Origin: Siminovitchia fordii DSM 16014 = CIP 108821
GTDB lineage: Bacteria > Bacillota > Bacilli > Bacillales > Bacillaceae_C
Assembly: GCF_000374565.1 (NCBI RefSeq)
Contig: NZ_KB894687.1
Location: 1-32,882, forward strand
Length of the DNA stretch: 32,882 nt
Direction: 5' to 3'
Shown: piece after piece, positions 26,064 to 32,882 of the stretch
How the letters are laid out: each line of letters starts with the position of its first letter
Position numbering within the stretch: position 1 is the first letter of the stretch
The notes under the pieces: model-generated
Told to the model about the DNA's origin: nothing
What the model saw: the letters and a program-made list of their open reading frames with translations, nothing else
Databases searched by the model: none
Made by a program: the position numbers and the translations under genes

Positions 26064-26097
26064 CGGCTTTAGCCTTTGTCATATGTGGCTAAAGCCG
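26064..26097. terminator. 11-bp perfect hairpin between convergent ends
   Basis: CGGCTTTAGCC (26064-26074) and GGCTAAAGCCG (26087-26097). It can serve the minus-strand acyltransferase gene that ends at 26154 (a TTTAATTTT follows on that strand). Confidence 0.7.
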
Positions 26098-26153
26098 CTG
26101 TTACCATTTGGGTTTTCCACTGCCTGTGACAGGGACAATTTAAGCAGTTGTTT

Positions 26154-27194
26154 TCAAGCAGTTTGTTCCTTAAGCTCGGAGTGGACTGATTCTTTTTTGA
26201 CCTTCTTTACCTTCCCAACAATGAAAGAGCTGAATGGCAAATAGGAAATTAATTTGATTGTTAAAATGGAAGCCGCCAGCGAAACGGTAAACAATAATAA
26301 GACATTGGCAAAGTAGCTTGAAAACATACCACCTAAATGTGGAGCGAGAAGCCGTTGGAATTGCCAGTGCAATAAATAAATCCCAAACGAATAATTGCTA
26401 ATTTGATTGATGATCTTACTTGCTGGTATTTTTTGTCCCCATGCGAATACCGTTAAGCAGAAAGAAATGACCAGTGGAAACAAGTCCATTCTTCTGGAAT
26501 GAGTCCCTGTTACAAGACCGGATTCGTATGAAAAATACACGAAAGCGGCGGAAAGCACAAAAAATCCTAAAGTAAGCCAACGGTATGATAAGAGTACTGC
26601 TGAAAGTTTTTTATAATACTTCCCGATTACGTATGCAACTGTAAAGTATCCAAACCACGCAAGGAAAGGGAGTCTCAGAACTTGTGAAATACTATCAATC
26701 TTAATGATCTTCTCATTTATCGCAAATAAATAACAGAACATTAAAATGAGGCTGAGCGGCAACATCCATTTCATTGACATCTTCAATTTGGTGACTAAAT
26801 AATGAAGAGCGTAAAACTGAAAAATGACAAGAATGAACCACCCGACAAAATTTCCTGTCAGTATATTTTCTGTAATTTTTTCCTCAATGACGACATTATG
26901 ATCCAAATACTTGGTAACAAACGCATCAATTACAGCAAAGAATAAAAAAGGAATAAATATATAGTTCACACGTTTTCCCCAAAAGTCGGATGGAAGCCGA
27001 TTTGGATAACGATTAGCTAAAATCACAATGGACAAAACTATAAAAGCGGGTGTTGCCATGCATAAAAAGATTCTGCCATAGTAATAGAAGTCAATTTGCG
27101 GATGGTCTATCACTTTTGACATCTGTGTTGTACTATGGAGAAAGACTATACTTAAACAGGCTAGTGTCCGCAATAAATTCCATTCTTTAATCAT
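26154..27194 (-). CDS. membrane acyltransferase (acyltransferase-3 / OafA-YrhL type)
   Basis: A 346-residue protein with about 10 transmembrane helices. It starts MIKEWNLLRTLACLSIVFLH, with the family's R-x-L-A-C-L-x-I-x-x-x-H core whose His is catalytic, and has the later ISNYSFGIYLLHW motif. Such enzymes transfer acyl groups, often acetyl, to sugars of surface polysaccharides, peptidoglycan or secondary metabolites. There is no SGNH domain at the C-terminus. A basic tail (KVKKVKKES) faces the cytoplasm. Single gene, no sugar-biosynthesis genes nearby, so the acceptor is unknown. Confidence 0.88.
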   Translation of the reverse strand: MIKEWNLLRTLACLSIVFLHSTTQMSKVIDHPQIDFYYYGRIFLCMATPAFIVLSIVILANRYPNRLPSDFWGKRVNYIFIPFLFFAVIDAFVTKYLDHNVVIEEKITENILTGNFVGWFILVIFQFYALHYLVTKLKMSMKWMLPLSLILMFCYLFAINEKIIKIDSISQVLRLPFLAWFGYFTVAYVIGKYYKKLSAVLLSYRWLTLGFFVLSAAFVYFSYESGLVTGTHSRRMDLFPLVISFCLTVFAWGQKIPASKIINQISNYSFGIYLLHWQFQRLLAPHLGGMFSSYFANVLLLFTVSLAASILTIKLISYLPFSSFIVGKVKKVKKESVHSELKEQTA

Positions 27195-27549
27195 ATGGCA
27201 CCTCCAAAAATTTGGACAGTACCATACTATAATTCACTATTGAGTCTTCTTCAATATGGGGCTTTTGGCAGTGGTGGAATTATATTGAAGTAATTTTTTC
27301 TCTATCATATTCTGTGGCGAATGTAGTTGGAGTTTAAGATCAGTCTTTGAATAAATAAAGCTATGAAAGAGAACGCTGCAGGCTGTTCCAAGAACGATCC
27401 ACTCTGGCTTTTTTCAGAGAAATTGAAAATAAGCCCCTAGACTATTTGCACGTCCTCACCTGAGGTTAGATTACAACAGGGTTATACCTGACAATCCATT
27501 CTCTTTCTTACCATTTCAGCCACTTCAAAAACCAAAGAAAGGCTTATCC
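27195..27549. other. intergenic stretch without a gene
   Basis: No supported frame on either strand. A minus-strand promoter for the acyltransferase must lie near 27195-27260, but no clear boxes are seen. Confidence 0.4.
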
Positions 27550-28047
27550 TCAATCGTTATTCTTTATTTCTTCAAATTGAGAATCAGTCAAAATCCCATA
27601 GCCATTGAAGTTTAAGTCAAGCTTTAGTAAGATCTTATTTGCTTCTTCAAACCTACTAAAATCTTTTTCTAAAGAAGCTTCTTGAATTAATTCGTTAGCT
27701 TCTTTTAACTTTTCAACAATAGACTGTGATGCATTCTTTTCTTTCGCTAGTTGAAGAGCTCCTTCGGAGTATTCTTTGATGACATCTATACCTCTGATAA
27801 TTTCAGAAACATTAGAAGCATCTTTAATTGTATAATGCAAAGTCATTGAAGCAGCATGAATTCCATCTGAAAGAGTACCATTGGATGTTAGGTCTTCATC
27901 ACCTGCATTATAAATAATTTTTTCAGTATCAATTTTTTCGTAATATGGATCGTCTTCGAAAGGCAGTTCAATTGTAGTTCCTGCCCATCCAACCAATATA
28001 GAAGTAATGAAAATGACTGACAGTCCTACAATTAATAACTTTTTCAA
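27550..28047 (-). CDS. membrane-anchored exported protein related to its upstream neighbour
   Basis: A 165-residue protein starting LKKLLIVGLSVIFITSILVG, an uncleaved signal anchor, followed by an outward acidic helical domain. TTG 28047 is chosen, since GAGGAGG lies 8 nt upstream; the ATG at 28080 places that site inside the gene. The C-terminal segment ANKILLKLDLNFNGYGILTD-SQFEEIK resembles ARNILTGQDKHDGFGVSKRS-FEREKEY in the lipoprotein encoded 47 bp upstream, and both have a preceding A-S-x-S/T-M-S/T-L helix. They look like diverged duplicates in one operon. The domain reminds me of DUF6241, without certainty. Function unknown. Confidence 0.7.
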   Translation of the reverse strand: MKKLLIVGLSVIFITSILVGWAGTTIELPFEDDPYYEKIDTEKIIYNAGDEDLTSNGTLSDGIHAASMTLHYTIKDASNVSEIIRGIDVIKEYSEGALQLAKEKNASQSIVEKLKEANELIQEASLEKDFSRFEEANKILLKLDLNFNGYGILTDSQFEEIKNND

Positions 28048-28094
28048 TGAATGTTCCTCCTCACGTTCCATATTATTCAATTACTTTAGACGAC

Positions 28095-28751
28095 TTATCC
28101 CCACTGTTCTTTGTGTATTTTCAAACCTTCATCCCCATAAAAATGTTTAATATACTCTTTTTCTCTTTCAAAAGATCTTTTACTTACTCCGAATCCATCA
28201 TGTTTATCTTGGCCAGTTAGAATGTTTCTCGCTTCTATAAAATCCTTGTCAACAGCATCAAAGTTTCCTTGGCTCCATTTATTTAGAATCTTTTCTAGGA
28301 CAGGATCGGATTCAATTGATTCAGCTTTTTCTTTAAGAAAAGCAATATTTTGCTTTGTAATCTGAGGTCGATAACGAACTTTGGTCCCTTTTATTTCGAA
28401 GTTCTCATTTTCCATAAGTTCTATTTTCTGCAATGACATAGACATTATACTGCTAGCAATCCAGTATTCATCTTTGAAATCATCTTTAGCGAGTTCCTCT
28501 TTAAATTCTTCTTCTCCCATTTCTTTGGCAGCTTGATTTCTTTCTTCTTCTGATAAAGAATATTCCTCAACGACAGGAGAAGGTTCAGGTTTTGGCGCCG
28601 CCTCTTCCTCATTTTTTACTTCTGTTTCCACTTCATCATGACTTTTGTCTTTTTCACTTTCGTCTATTTTATTATCAGAAGGTGAACATGCAAATATGCC
28701 TCCAATTACTAATGCAAAGCTAAGACCTGCTAGCAAATTTTTTTTATTCAT
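28095..28751 (-). CDS. lipoprotein with acidic linker and DUF6241-like domain
   Basis: A 218-residue exported protein. MNKKNLLAGLSFALVIGGIF then AC is a lipoprotein signal peptide (lipobox IFAC, Cys22). Residues 23-65 are a highly acidic, Pro/Glu-rich spacer that would lift the domain off the membrane. The rest is helical (WIASSIMSMSLQKIELMENE, ITKQNIAFLKEKAESIES, GFGVSKRSFEREKEYIKHFY). GGAGGGA precedes the ATG. It is co-transcribed with the related anchored protein at 27550. No catalytic motif is visible; a surface-exposed structural or sensing role is possible. Confidence 0.75.
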   Translation of the reverse strand: MNKKNLLAGLSFALVIGGIFACSPSDNKIDESEKDKSHDEVETEVKNEEEAAPKPEPSPVVEEYSLSEEERNQAAKEMGEEEFKEELAKDDFKDEYWIASSIMSMSLQKIELMENENFEIKGTKVRYRPQITKQNIAFLKEKAESIESDPVLEKILNKWSQGNFDAVDKDFIEARNILTGQDKHDGFGVSKRSFEREKEYIKHFYGDEGLKIHKEQWG

Positions 28752-29250
28752 GAAATGTCCCTCCGATTAAAAGTAATGATTGTTCATCTAAATTGGTATT
28801 ATAACAAATCAAAATATTTTAAGACAGTTCATTTAGGAGAAGAATTCCAATTGAAATAGCAGAGAAATAAGTAAGCGATGCTAATCATTTTAATCAACAT
28901 CGCTTATTGTATTCCTTCAGCTTCTTGAGACATTTTTAATCGCTTCTAATTGATTGATTGTATTTTGTTATGAGGCAAAATATCATCAATGATCAATTGT
29001 AGCGTCAATGGTAAATAAAGGGTAAATCATTGGATCAAGCTGCTTTGGCTTCTTCATTAATAATCAGTAATCCTTTTACTGCAAAGTTTTCAATGATTAT
29101 CTAATCCATCTTCCAATAATGATAAGTTCTTCTAAATATTTTACAGTCATATCAATTAATTTTTTTGCCAATTTCTTTAGATCCCTTTCTAGTACCTGAA
29201 AAATCCACCTACCACTAACTTCTGACTTGAAGAATCTAGCTAATTTAGGC
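28752..29250. other. intergenic stretch with one strong hairpin
   Basis: TAAGCGATG (28872-28880) and CATCGCTTA (28898-28906) form a perfect 9-bp hairpin. A minus frame at 29097-29250 (ending MTVKYLEELIIIGRWIR) is protein-like, but it lies behind the tRNA terminator without a start signal. Confidence 0.4.
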
Positions 29251-29285
29251 AACAAAAAAAGACCTCCGCATCTTGTGGAAGCCTT
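29251..29285 (-). terminator. terminator downstream of tRNA-Leu
   Basis: On the minus strand CTTCCAC and GCGGAGG can pair around AAGAT (one mismatch), followed by TCTTTTTTT. It lies about 20 nt after the tRNA 3' end. Confidence 0.6.
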
Positions 29286-29304
29286 GATATAACTGATAAA
29301 TGTA

Positions 29305-29387
29305 TGCCGTGAGTGGGAGTCGAACCCACACGCCCTCTCGGACACTAGAACCTGAATCTAGCGCGTCTGCCTTTCCGCCACCACGGC
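29305..29387 (-). tRNA. tRNA-Leu, anticodon CAG
   Basis: An 83-nt class II tRNA on the minus strand. The acceptor stem GCCGTGG pairs with TCACGGC (one G-T), with discriminator A. The anticodon stem CTAGA/TCTAG encloses the loop TTCAGGT, giving CAG. It has a long variable arm (GTCCGAGAGGGC) and the T-arm GTGGGTTCGACTCCCAC. No CCA is encoded. It reads CUG leucine codons. Confidence 0.95.
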
Positions 29388-29513
29388 CTAAAATTCTTAC
29401 TCGGTTATTATACCATAACTTTTAAAAATATGTATGACAGTCTTTGAAAATATTTTCCCAAAGTCTAAAAATAGCCGTTAATGATCGAAACCCAATGGAT
29501 CTTCCACCTAATA

Positions 29514-29553
29514 AAACTCCTCATAGCGTAAGCTTGAGGAGTTTCGCAAAACA
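29514..29553 (-). terminator. terminator of the polysaccharide deacetylase gene
   Basis: AAACTCCTCA (29514-29523) pairs perfectly with TGAGGAGTTT (29535-29544); on the minus strand it is followed by TTTTATT, just after the stop codon at 29554. Confidence 0.75.
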
Positions 29554-30291
29554 TTATGATATATTGAGCATCTCCTGGACTGTTACCAGTTTGAATCCTT
29601 CTCTTCGCAATTGATCGATTACTGTCGGCAGAGCGTGGACAGTACCCGATAAATCACCTCCATCCCCGGTTCCAGAATGCTGTAAAACGATGGATCCGGG
29701 ACTCACTTTTGGGAGAATATTGGTTACTACCTCTTCCGAATTTAATCCCTTCCAATCCAAGGAATCAACGTCCCACGCCACAACAATTCTTTTGCTTCCT
29801 GCAAGCCATTCCATCTGTTTGTCGCTTATATTTCCATATGGCGGCCTAACGATCGCAGGTGTAGATCCTATCAAACCTCGGATTAATTCATCGGTTCGGG
29901 TAATCTGCTTTTGAAAATCGGTGTCTTTTATATCTAAAAAGTTCGGATGATTAAAGGAGTGATTCCCCACTGCATGACCTTCCCGTACAATGCGCTTGGC
30001 GACGTCAGGATATTTTTCTATCCGGTACCCAACCAGGAAAAATGTGGCCTTTACTTTTTTTTCCTTTAAAATATCCAAAATTTTAGGTGTAAATATATCA
30101 TCCGGTGCATCATCGAAAGTTAAAGCAATTTCGCGCTTTGTTCCGGGACCTTTCATGATCAGCGTACTTTCATATTTATTATTAAAAATCAATGAAGACT
30201 GCCCTGCCGTCAGTGTCTTTGAATGAACAGAGCTGGACAAAAAGCTAAAAGATAAAAGAAGAAAGCAGGGCACTAGCCAGATATTTCTCAC
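29554..30291 (-). CDS. secreted polysaccharide deacetylase (NodB/CE4 family)
   Basis: A 245-residue enzyme with an N-terminal signal peptide (NIWLVPCFLLLSFSFLSSSV), probably cleaved near residue 24. The CE4 metal-dependent deacetylase motifs are in order: TFDDAPDD (58-65, catalytic base and metal Asp; relatives usually have DDGP), HSFNHP (111-116, metal His pair), RPPYG (149-153), WDVDSLDW and VLQHSG. Substrates of relatives are N-acetylglucosamine units of peptidoglycan, chitin or biofilm polymers. It starts with GTG. The Ala in DDAP is a small departure from the usual Gly. Single-gene unit. Confidence 0.9.
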   Translation of the reverse strand: MRNIWLVPCFLLLSFSFLSSSVHSKTLTAGQSSLIFNNKYESTLIMKGPGTKREIALTFDDAPDDIFTPKILDILKEKKVKATFFLVGYRIEKYPDVAKRIVREGHAVGNHSFNHPNFLDIKDTDFQKQITRTDELIRGLIGSTPAIVRPPYGNISDKQMEWLAGSKRIVVAWDVDSLDWKGLNSEEVVTNILPKVSPGSIVLQHSGTGDGGDLSGTVHALPTVIDQLRREGFKLVTVQEMLNIS

Positions 30292-30447
30292 TTTGAATGA
30301 TTCATCCTTTTCCTATTTCGGTTTATATGCGTAGAATTTGTAAAACAAGAAAGATTATGCATGTCATTATGTCTTGCTTTTCATAATCGGAAAAATTCTT
30401 TCCTTTTGAATAAGAAATTCCAGCTGAATAAATCCGGAGCTGATGTA
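30292..30447. other. upstream region of the deacetylase, no gene
   Basis: AT-rich stretch that must contain the deacetylase promoter on the minus strand; no clear boxes and no coding frame. Confidence 0.35.
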
Positions 30448-30726
30448 TGTAATCCTAATAAGGCATACCACATCCTTTTTTAGAGAGGCTCTATGATGAA
30501 TATGAAGACACTTTAGCCCAACTAGAGGTACTGTTGAATGAAAGAGTGTTTCGATAAGTGATAGGAATGTTTTGAAAAAATGGATGGGTCAGTCCCGATA
30601 ACCAAAAGTAGTGGCAGGGTATTTAGCGTATATGATTGGAAGATTGGTGGAAAAAATGCAATGGAACATAACGCAATCGTAAGAAGTTTCGGTCATATAA
30701 TGATGATGATTTCAAGTGTTATTTAA
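30448..30726 (+). pseudogene. two short coding-like remnants
   Basis: Up to a TAA near 30556, one frame reads LERLYDEYEDTLAQLEVLLN-ERVFR, a helical tail. A second frame, 30580-30726, gives 48 codons from ATG: MDGSVPITKSSGRVFSVYDW, then IGGKNAMEHNAIVRSFGHIM. Neither has a good ribosome binding site. They are probably relics of former genes; the families are not recognised. Confidence 0.3.
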
Positions 30727-30775
30727 AAAATAAGACAGTCAGCAGTAGCACCTTTGGTGTTTTTAATATTTCCAT

Positions 30776-31225
30776 TCAGGGCTTCCAGATAAAGCTAGGC
30801 TTTGAAAAACGATCAATAATTACCATTATTGAATCAGGAAGATAAAGAGAGGAAATTTCCTTTAAAATCATTGTGACTCGTTGTTTGTAATTCTTTTTTA
30901 TGGGGATATATTTACTTAGCGACTGTTGGAACTTTTGCATAGATTGTTCCATATCATTATTTTCAAAAAAGGCATCTTCAATGACGCCTTTTTTTTCGTA
31001 AAGGAGTGTTTTTCGGTTTAATAAACAAACATGTAAGTTCTTTATTAATAGAAGGGAAGCAATTATTTGGGATTCACTATCTAATATTTCACTTGTTGAA
31101 TGTTCGTAAGAGGATAAATACTGTTGATAGGAAGCCAAGAAAGATATATAACTGGCTAATGATCGCAGAAATTCTTCCTCACTGGCGGAAAATAAAAAAT
31201 CCCAGTTAATATCATGGTTACACAT
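30776..31225 (-). CDS. uncharacterised helical protein of the spore-surface-type locus
   Basis: A 149-residue soluble protein rich in Leu, Ser, Tyr and Gln, almost all helix by composition (SEEEFLRSLASYISFLASYQ, DSESQIIASLLLIKNLHVCL, MEQSMQKFQQSLSKYIPIKK). No signal peptide or catalytic motif. It begins 24 bp after the Cys/His-rich paralogue of the collagen N-terminal domain, so the two form an operon divergent from the collagen-like gene. GGCAGGG lies before the ATG. A structural role in the spore surface, or a partner of its neighbour, is possible but inferred only from position. Confidence 0.6.
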   Translation of the reverse strand: MCNHDINWDFLFSASEEEFLRSLASYISFLASYQQYLSSYEHSTSEILDSESQIIASLLLIKNLHVCLLNRKTLLYEKKGVIEDAFFENNDMEQSMQKFQQSLSKYIPIKKNYKQRVTMILKEISSLYLPDSIMVIIDRFSKPSFIWKP

Positions 31226-31249
31226 CGTTTATTCCCTGCCTTTTTCAGT

Positions 31250-31693
31250 CTAAAGGTGTTCATTTCTATTGTTGATACAGGAGCATTTGGAGTGATTATC
31301 TGTGGTTTTCATGTGTTCTTTACAACGATGAATATGTTTCTCACAGCAATTATTTTTACACCTGCATCTTTTTTCGTTTGTTTTGTCTCTATAGTACTTA
31401 CTGCAATCACTTTCTCTATCAAGGGCTATGATATCCTCCAATTTAAATTGAAGAAGTATTTGTGACTTTACAATTGTACGGAGTGTTTTGATCACGCTGT
31501 CATTTATTTTCCAAAAGTCTTGTAAACAATCTGACTTAGTTTCCAGTAAATATTGCAGCTTTTCGGCCTCTGCATTTAATATATGTGATAATCCAATTTC
31601 CTCCATAGCTATAGATGATAAAAGCAAATCAATTACTTCACATCTATCTAAACAAATGTCCGGCTTAATATCAGGGATATTTGGCAGTGACAT
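31250..31693 (-). CDS. collagen-protein N-terminal domain fused to a Cys/His-rich tail
   Basis: A 147-residue protein. Residues 18-85 (VIDLLLSSIAMEEIGLSHIL, NAEAEKLQYLLET, INDSVIKTLRTIVKSQILLQ) match position by position the N-terminal domain of the divergently encoded collagen-like protein ([20 protein letters not shown], and [19 protein letters not shown]). Instead of Gly-X-Y repeats it has a short tail with Cys and His pairs (CRCKNNCCEKHIHRCKEH, then NHSKCSCINN), suited to metal binding or disulfide cross-links. GGGGAG precedes the ATG. Relatives of this N-domain occur in Bacillus exosporium-type collagen-like proteins. I infer a spore-surface protein that could co-assemble with the collagen-like one through the shared domain. 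Confidence 0.72.
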   Translation of the reverse strand: MSLPNIPDIKPDICLDRCEVIDLLLSSIAMEEIGLSHILNAEAEKLQYLLETKSDCLQDFWKINDSVIKTLRTIVKSQILLQFKLEDIIALDRESDCSKYYRDKTNEKRCRCKNNCCEKHIHRCKEHMKTTDNHSKCSCINNRNEHL

Positions 31694-31999
31694 GATCCAC
31701 TCCCCTTTTTACTATTTTTCTCCTAATTGAATTGTAAAAGTGAACTGAAGCTGCTTGAAGCACTTGTATTATTTATAAGGGCTTTTGTTCTATAAAATAT
31801 GCCTAAATGGTTCAGCAGTTACAAAATTGTGTATGTGCCTATCAGGGTGTTCCCTTTTATTATTGTTTTGAAAAATTCAAGGTAATATCAGCAATTTAAT
31901 TTTTATAGGCGCTAGTAACAAACGATTATTTATGGGGTGAATAAATTGTAAGAAGCTAGCACTTATAGGATAGGAGCACTATTTATAAGGGGGGGTCAC
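31694..31999. promoter_or_regulatory. divergent control region of the collagen-like locus
   Basis: The 306-bp AT-rich gap must hold promoters for both directions. TATTTATAAGGG occurs at 31770-31781 and again at 31980-31991, where it forms the ribosome binding region of the collagen-like gene. TATAGGATA at 31964-31972 resembles the -10 of SigE/SigK promoters, but no matching -35 is visible, so sporulation control is not shown. Confidence 0.35.
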
Positions 32000-32882
32000 A
32001 TGTCGCAACCTGATAATCCAATCAGCAGAGAAGAAGCATTAAATTTACTTTTAGCTTCGATTGCAATGGAAGAGATGGGGCTTGCACACATAATTAACGC
32101 TGAAGCTGAAAAAATCCAGTATGCATTGGGGATGTTGCCTGGATTATCCACTGCTTCTACGCTTCAAGATGTTCTCAATATTAATGACAGTGTACAGGAT
32201 ACACTTGCAACTGTTATACAAAAAGAGATATTACTTAACAATAAACTTAAACAGGTAGCAAATATAATTTCAAACGGAAATGATGATCCAATGGGACCGA
32301 GAGGCCCAACTGGCCCAATTGGTCCACGAGGAGCTACAGGCCCCGAGGGTCCTCTGGGCCCTGCTGGCCCAACAGGAGGACCAGGAGAAGCAGGCCCAGC
32401 AGGGCCAACAGGCGCGCCAGGCCCAATCGGCCCGATGGGAGCGACAGGTCCAGCAGGACTAACAGGAGCCACGGGTCCAATCGGACCTACAGGAGCAGTA
32501 GGCCCAGCAGGGCCAACAGGAGCCCCTGGCCCGATCGGCCAAATGGGAGTGACAGGTCCAGTTGGTCCTCAAGGAGCGACGGGCCCCCCCGGCCCCACAG
32601 GAGCAGTAGGCCCAGCAGGGCCAACAGGATCCATAGGCCCGATCGGCCCGATGGGGGCGACAGGTCCAGTTGGTCCGCGAGGGGCGACGGGCCCCCCCGG
32701 TCCTACAGGAGCAGTAGGCTCAGCAGGTATAACAGGCGCGCCAGGCCCAATCGGCCCAATAGGAGCGACAGGTCCAGCTGGTTCTAGAGGAGCAACGGGA
32801 GCACTCGGTCCAATCGGCCCCACAGGAGCAATGGGTCCAGCTGGGGCAACAGGTCCAGAGGGTCCGATCGGCCCAATGGGAG
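32000..32882 (+). CDS. collagen-like exosporium-type protein, 3' end outside the window
   Basis: ATG 32000 follows AAGGGGGGG. Residues 1-90 form a helical N-domain ([53 protein letters not shown]). A short NGNDDPM linker leads to Gly-X-Y triplets from residue 99 to the window end (65 triplets and more), rich in GPT, GAT, GPI and GPA; Thr at Y positions is typical of glycosylated bacterial collagens such as BclA. From 32483 the triplets form a 36-residue (108-bp) super-repeat. The frame has no stop before 32882, so the C-terminal domain is unseen. Proteins of this design form hair-like fibres on spores. The domain shared with the divergent gene is notable. Confidence 0.88.
   Translation, partial: MSQPDNPISREEALNLLLASIAMEEMGLAHIINAEAEKIQYALGMLPGLSTASTLQDVLNINDSVQDTLATVIQKEILLNNKLKQVANIISNGNDDPMGPRGPTGPIGPRGATGPEGPLGPAGPTGGPGEAGPAGPTGAPGPIGPMGATGPAGLTGATGPIGPTGAVGPAGPTGAPGPIGQMGVTGPVGPQGATGPPGPTGAVGPAGPTGSIGPIGPMGATGPVGPRGATGPPGPTGAVGSAGITGAPGPIGPIGATGPAGSRGATGALGPIGPTGAMGPAGATGPEGPIGPMG
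32483..32882 (+). repeat. 108-bp tandem super-repeat inside the collagen region
   Basis: Units of 12 triplets (36 residues): 32483-32590, 32591-32698 and 32699-32806, with a fourth, diverging unit starting at 32807. Each begins GPTGAVG(P/S)AG and contains GPIG(Q/P)(M/I)G(V/A)TGP. Units differ by several substitutions, so they are not a recent copy, but they are alike enough to allow slippage and length variation. Confidence 0.85.

Noticed and set aside
29097-29345. 82-codon minus frame
   Set aside because: Its first part is the tRNA-Leu gene and its terminator read as protein; there is no start signal.
31799-31885. 28-codon ORF in the divergent region before the collagen-like gene
   Set aside because: Its possible ribosome binding site is 18 nt away and the peptide has no distinguishing features.
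31964-31972. SigK-type promoter before the collagen-like gene
   Set aside because: Only a -10-like TATAGGATA is present; no -35 at the correct distance, so it is not called as a sporulation promoter.
32483-32806. CRISPR-like periodic repeats
   Set aside because: The periodicity is in-frame Gly-X-Y coding with no unique spacers; no cas genes are present.
32164-32823. Pro/Gly-rich frames on the minus strand
   Set aside because: Mirror images of the Gly-X-Y repeats of the collagen-like gene on the plus strand.

Overview
The window looks like chromosomal DNA of a low-GC, spore-forming Bacillaceae bacterium. The grounds are AT-rich DNA with AGGAGG-type ribosome binding sites, frequent TTG/GTG starts, a guanine-riboswitch-controlled xpt-pbuX operon, a tRNA-Leu(CAG) gene, a bactofilin-like protein and an exosporium-type collagen-like protein. 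I cannot fix the genus. It reads as an accessory region: small independent transcription units, many regulators, resistance-type genes and many decayed gene remnants.

Layout. 1-1080: 5' end of an IS21-type transposase gene (minus), a broken gene, then a MarR regulator with its own terminator. 1200-2230: bactofilin-like protein plus small membrane protein behind a perfect 14-bp inverted repeat. 2676-4400: tRNA-dihydrouridine synthase, and convergently a rifampin ADP-ribosyltransferase (arr). 4500-7000: remnants around one intact membrane protein with a DUF3592-like segment. 7130-9505: promoter, guanine riboswitch, attenuator, xpt and pbuX. 9784-13123: a MerR-type regulator with two HTH domains divergent from a UvrA-like ABC ATPase. 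13285-15256: promoter, leader peptide, two tandem terminators and an antibiotic-resistance-type ABC-F gene interrupted by one in-frame TGA. 15586-17320: an orphan protein and pyridoxine/pyridoxamine kinase. 17499-20939: response regulator, BcrA-type ABC ATPase, permease and histidine kinase, with four phased TTAAG-type boxes before the transporter. 21061-21895: small Cro/CI-type regulator translationally coupled to a peptide deformylase. 21905-23481: remnants of a GyrI-like protein and a VOC (PhnB-like) protein next to an intact AraC regulator. 24265-25545: XRE regulator, then a MerR regulator with a thioredoxin-like CxxC protein. 26064-28751: membrane acyltransferase and two related exported proteins. 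29251-30291: tRNA-Leu and a secreted polysaccharide deacetylase. 30776-32882: a divergent spore-surface-type locus: two minus-strand genes and, on plus, a collagen-like protein running off the window. The nearest minus-strand gene shares the collagen protein's N-terminal domain but carries a Cys/His-rich tail instead of collagen repeats.

Working together. Several units look like stress or antibiotic defence: arr (rifampin), MerR2/UvrA-like, attenuator-controlled ABC-F (ribosome-targeting drugs), the two-component/ABC transporter unit (peptide antibiotics) and the extra deformylase. Each has its own visible control element. The most unusual candidates are the collagen-like/Cys-rich locus at the right end, and the leader-peptide/tandem-terminator ABC-F unit that now carries a stop codon. 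No CRISPR array, prophage module or integron was seen.
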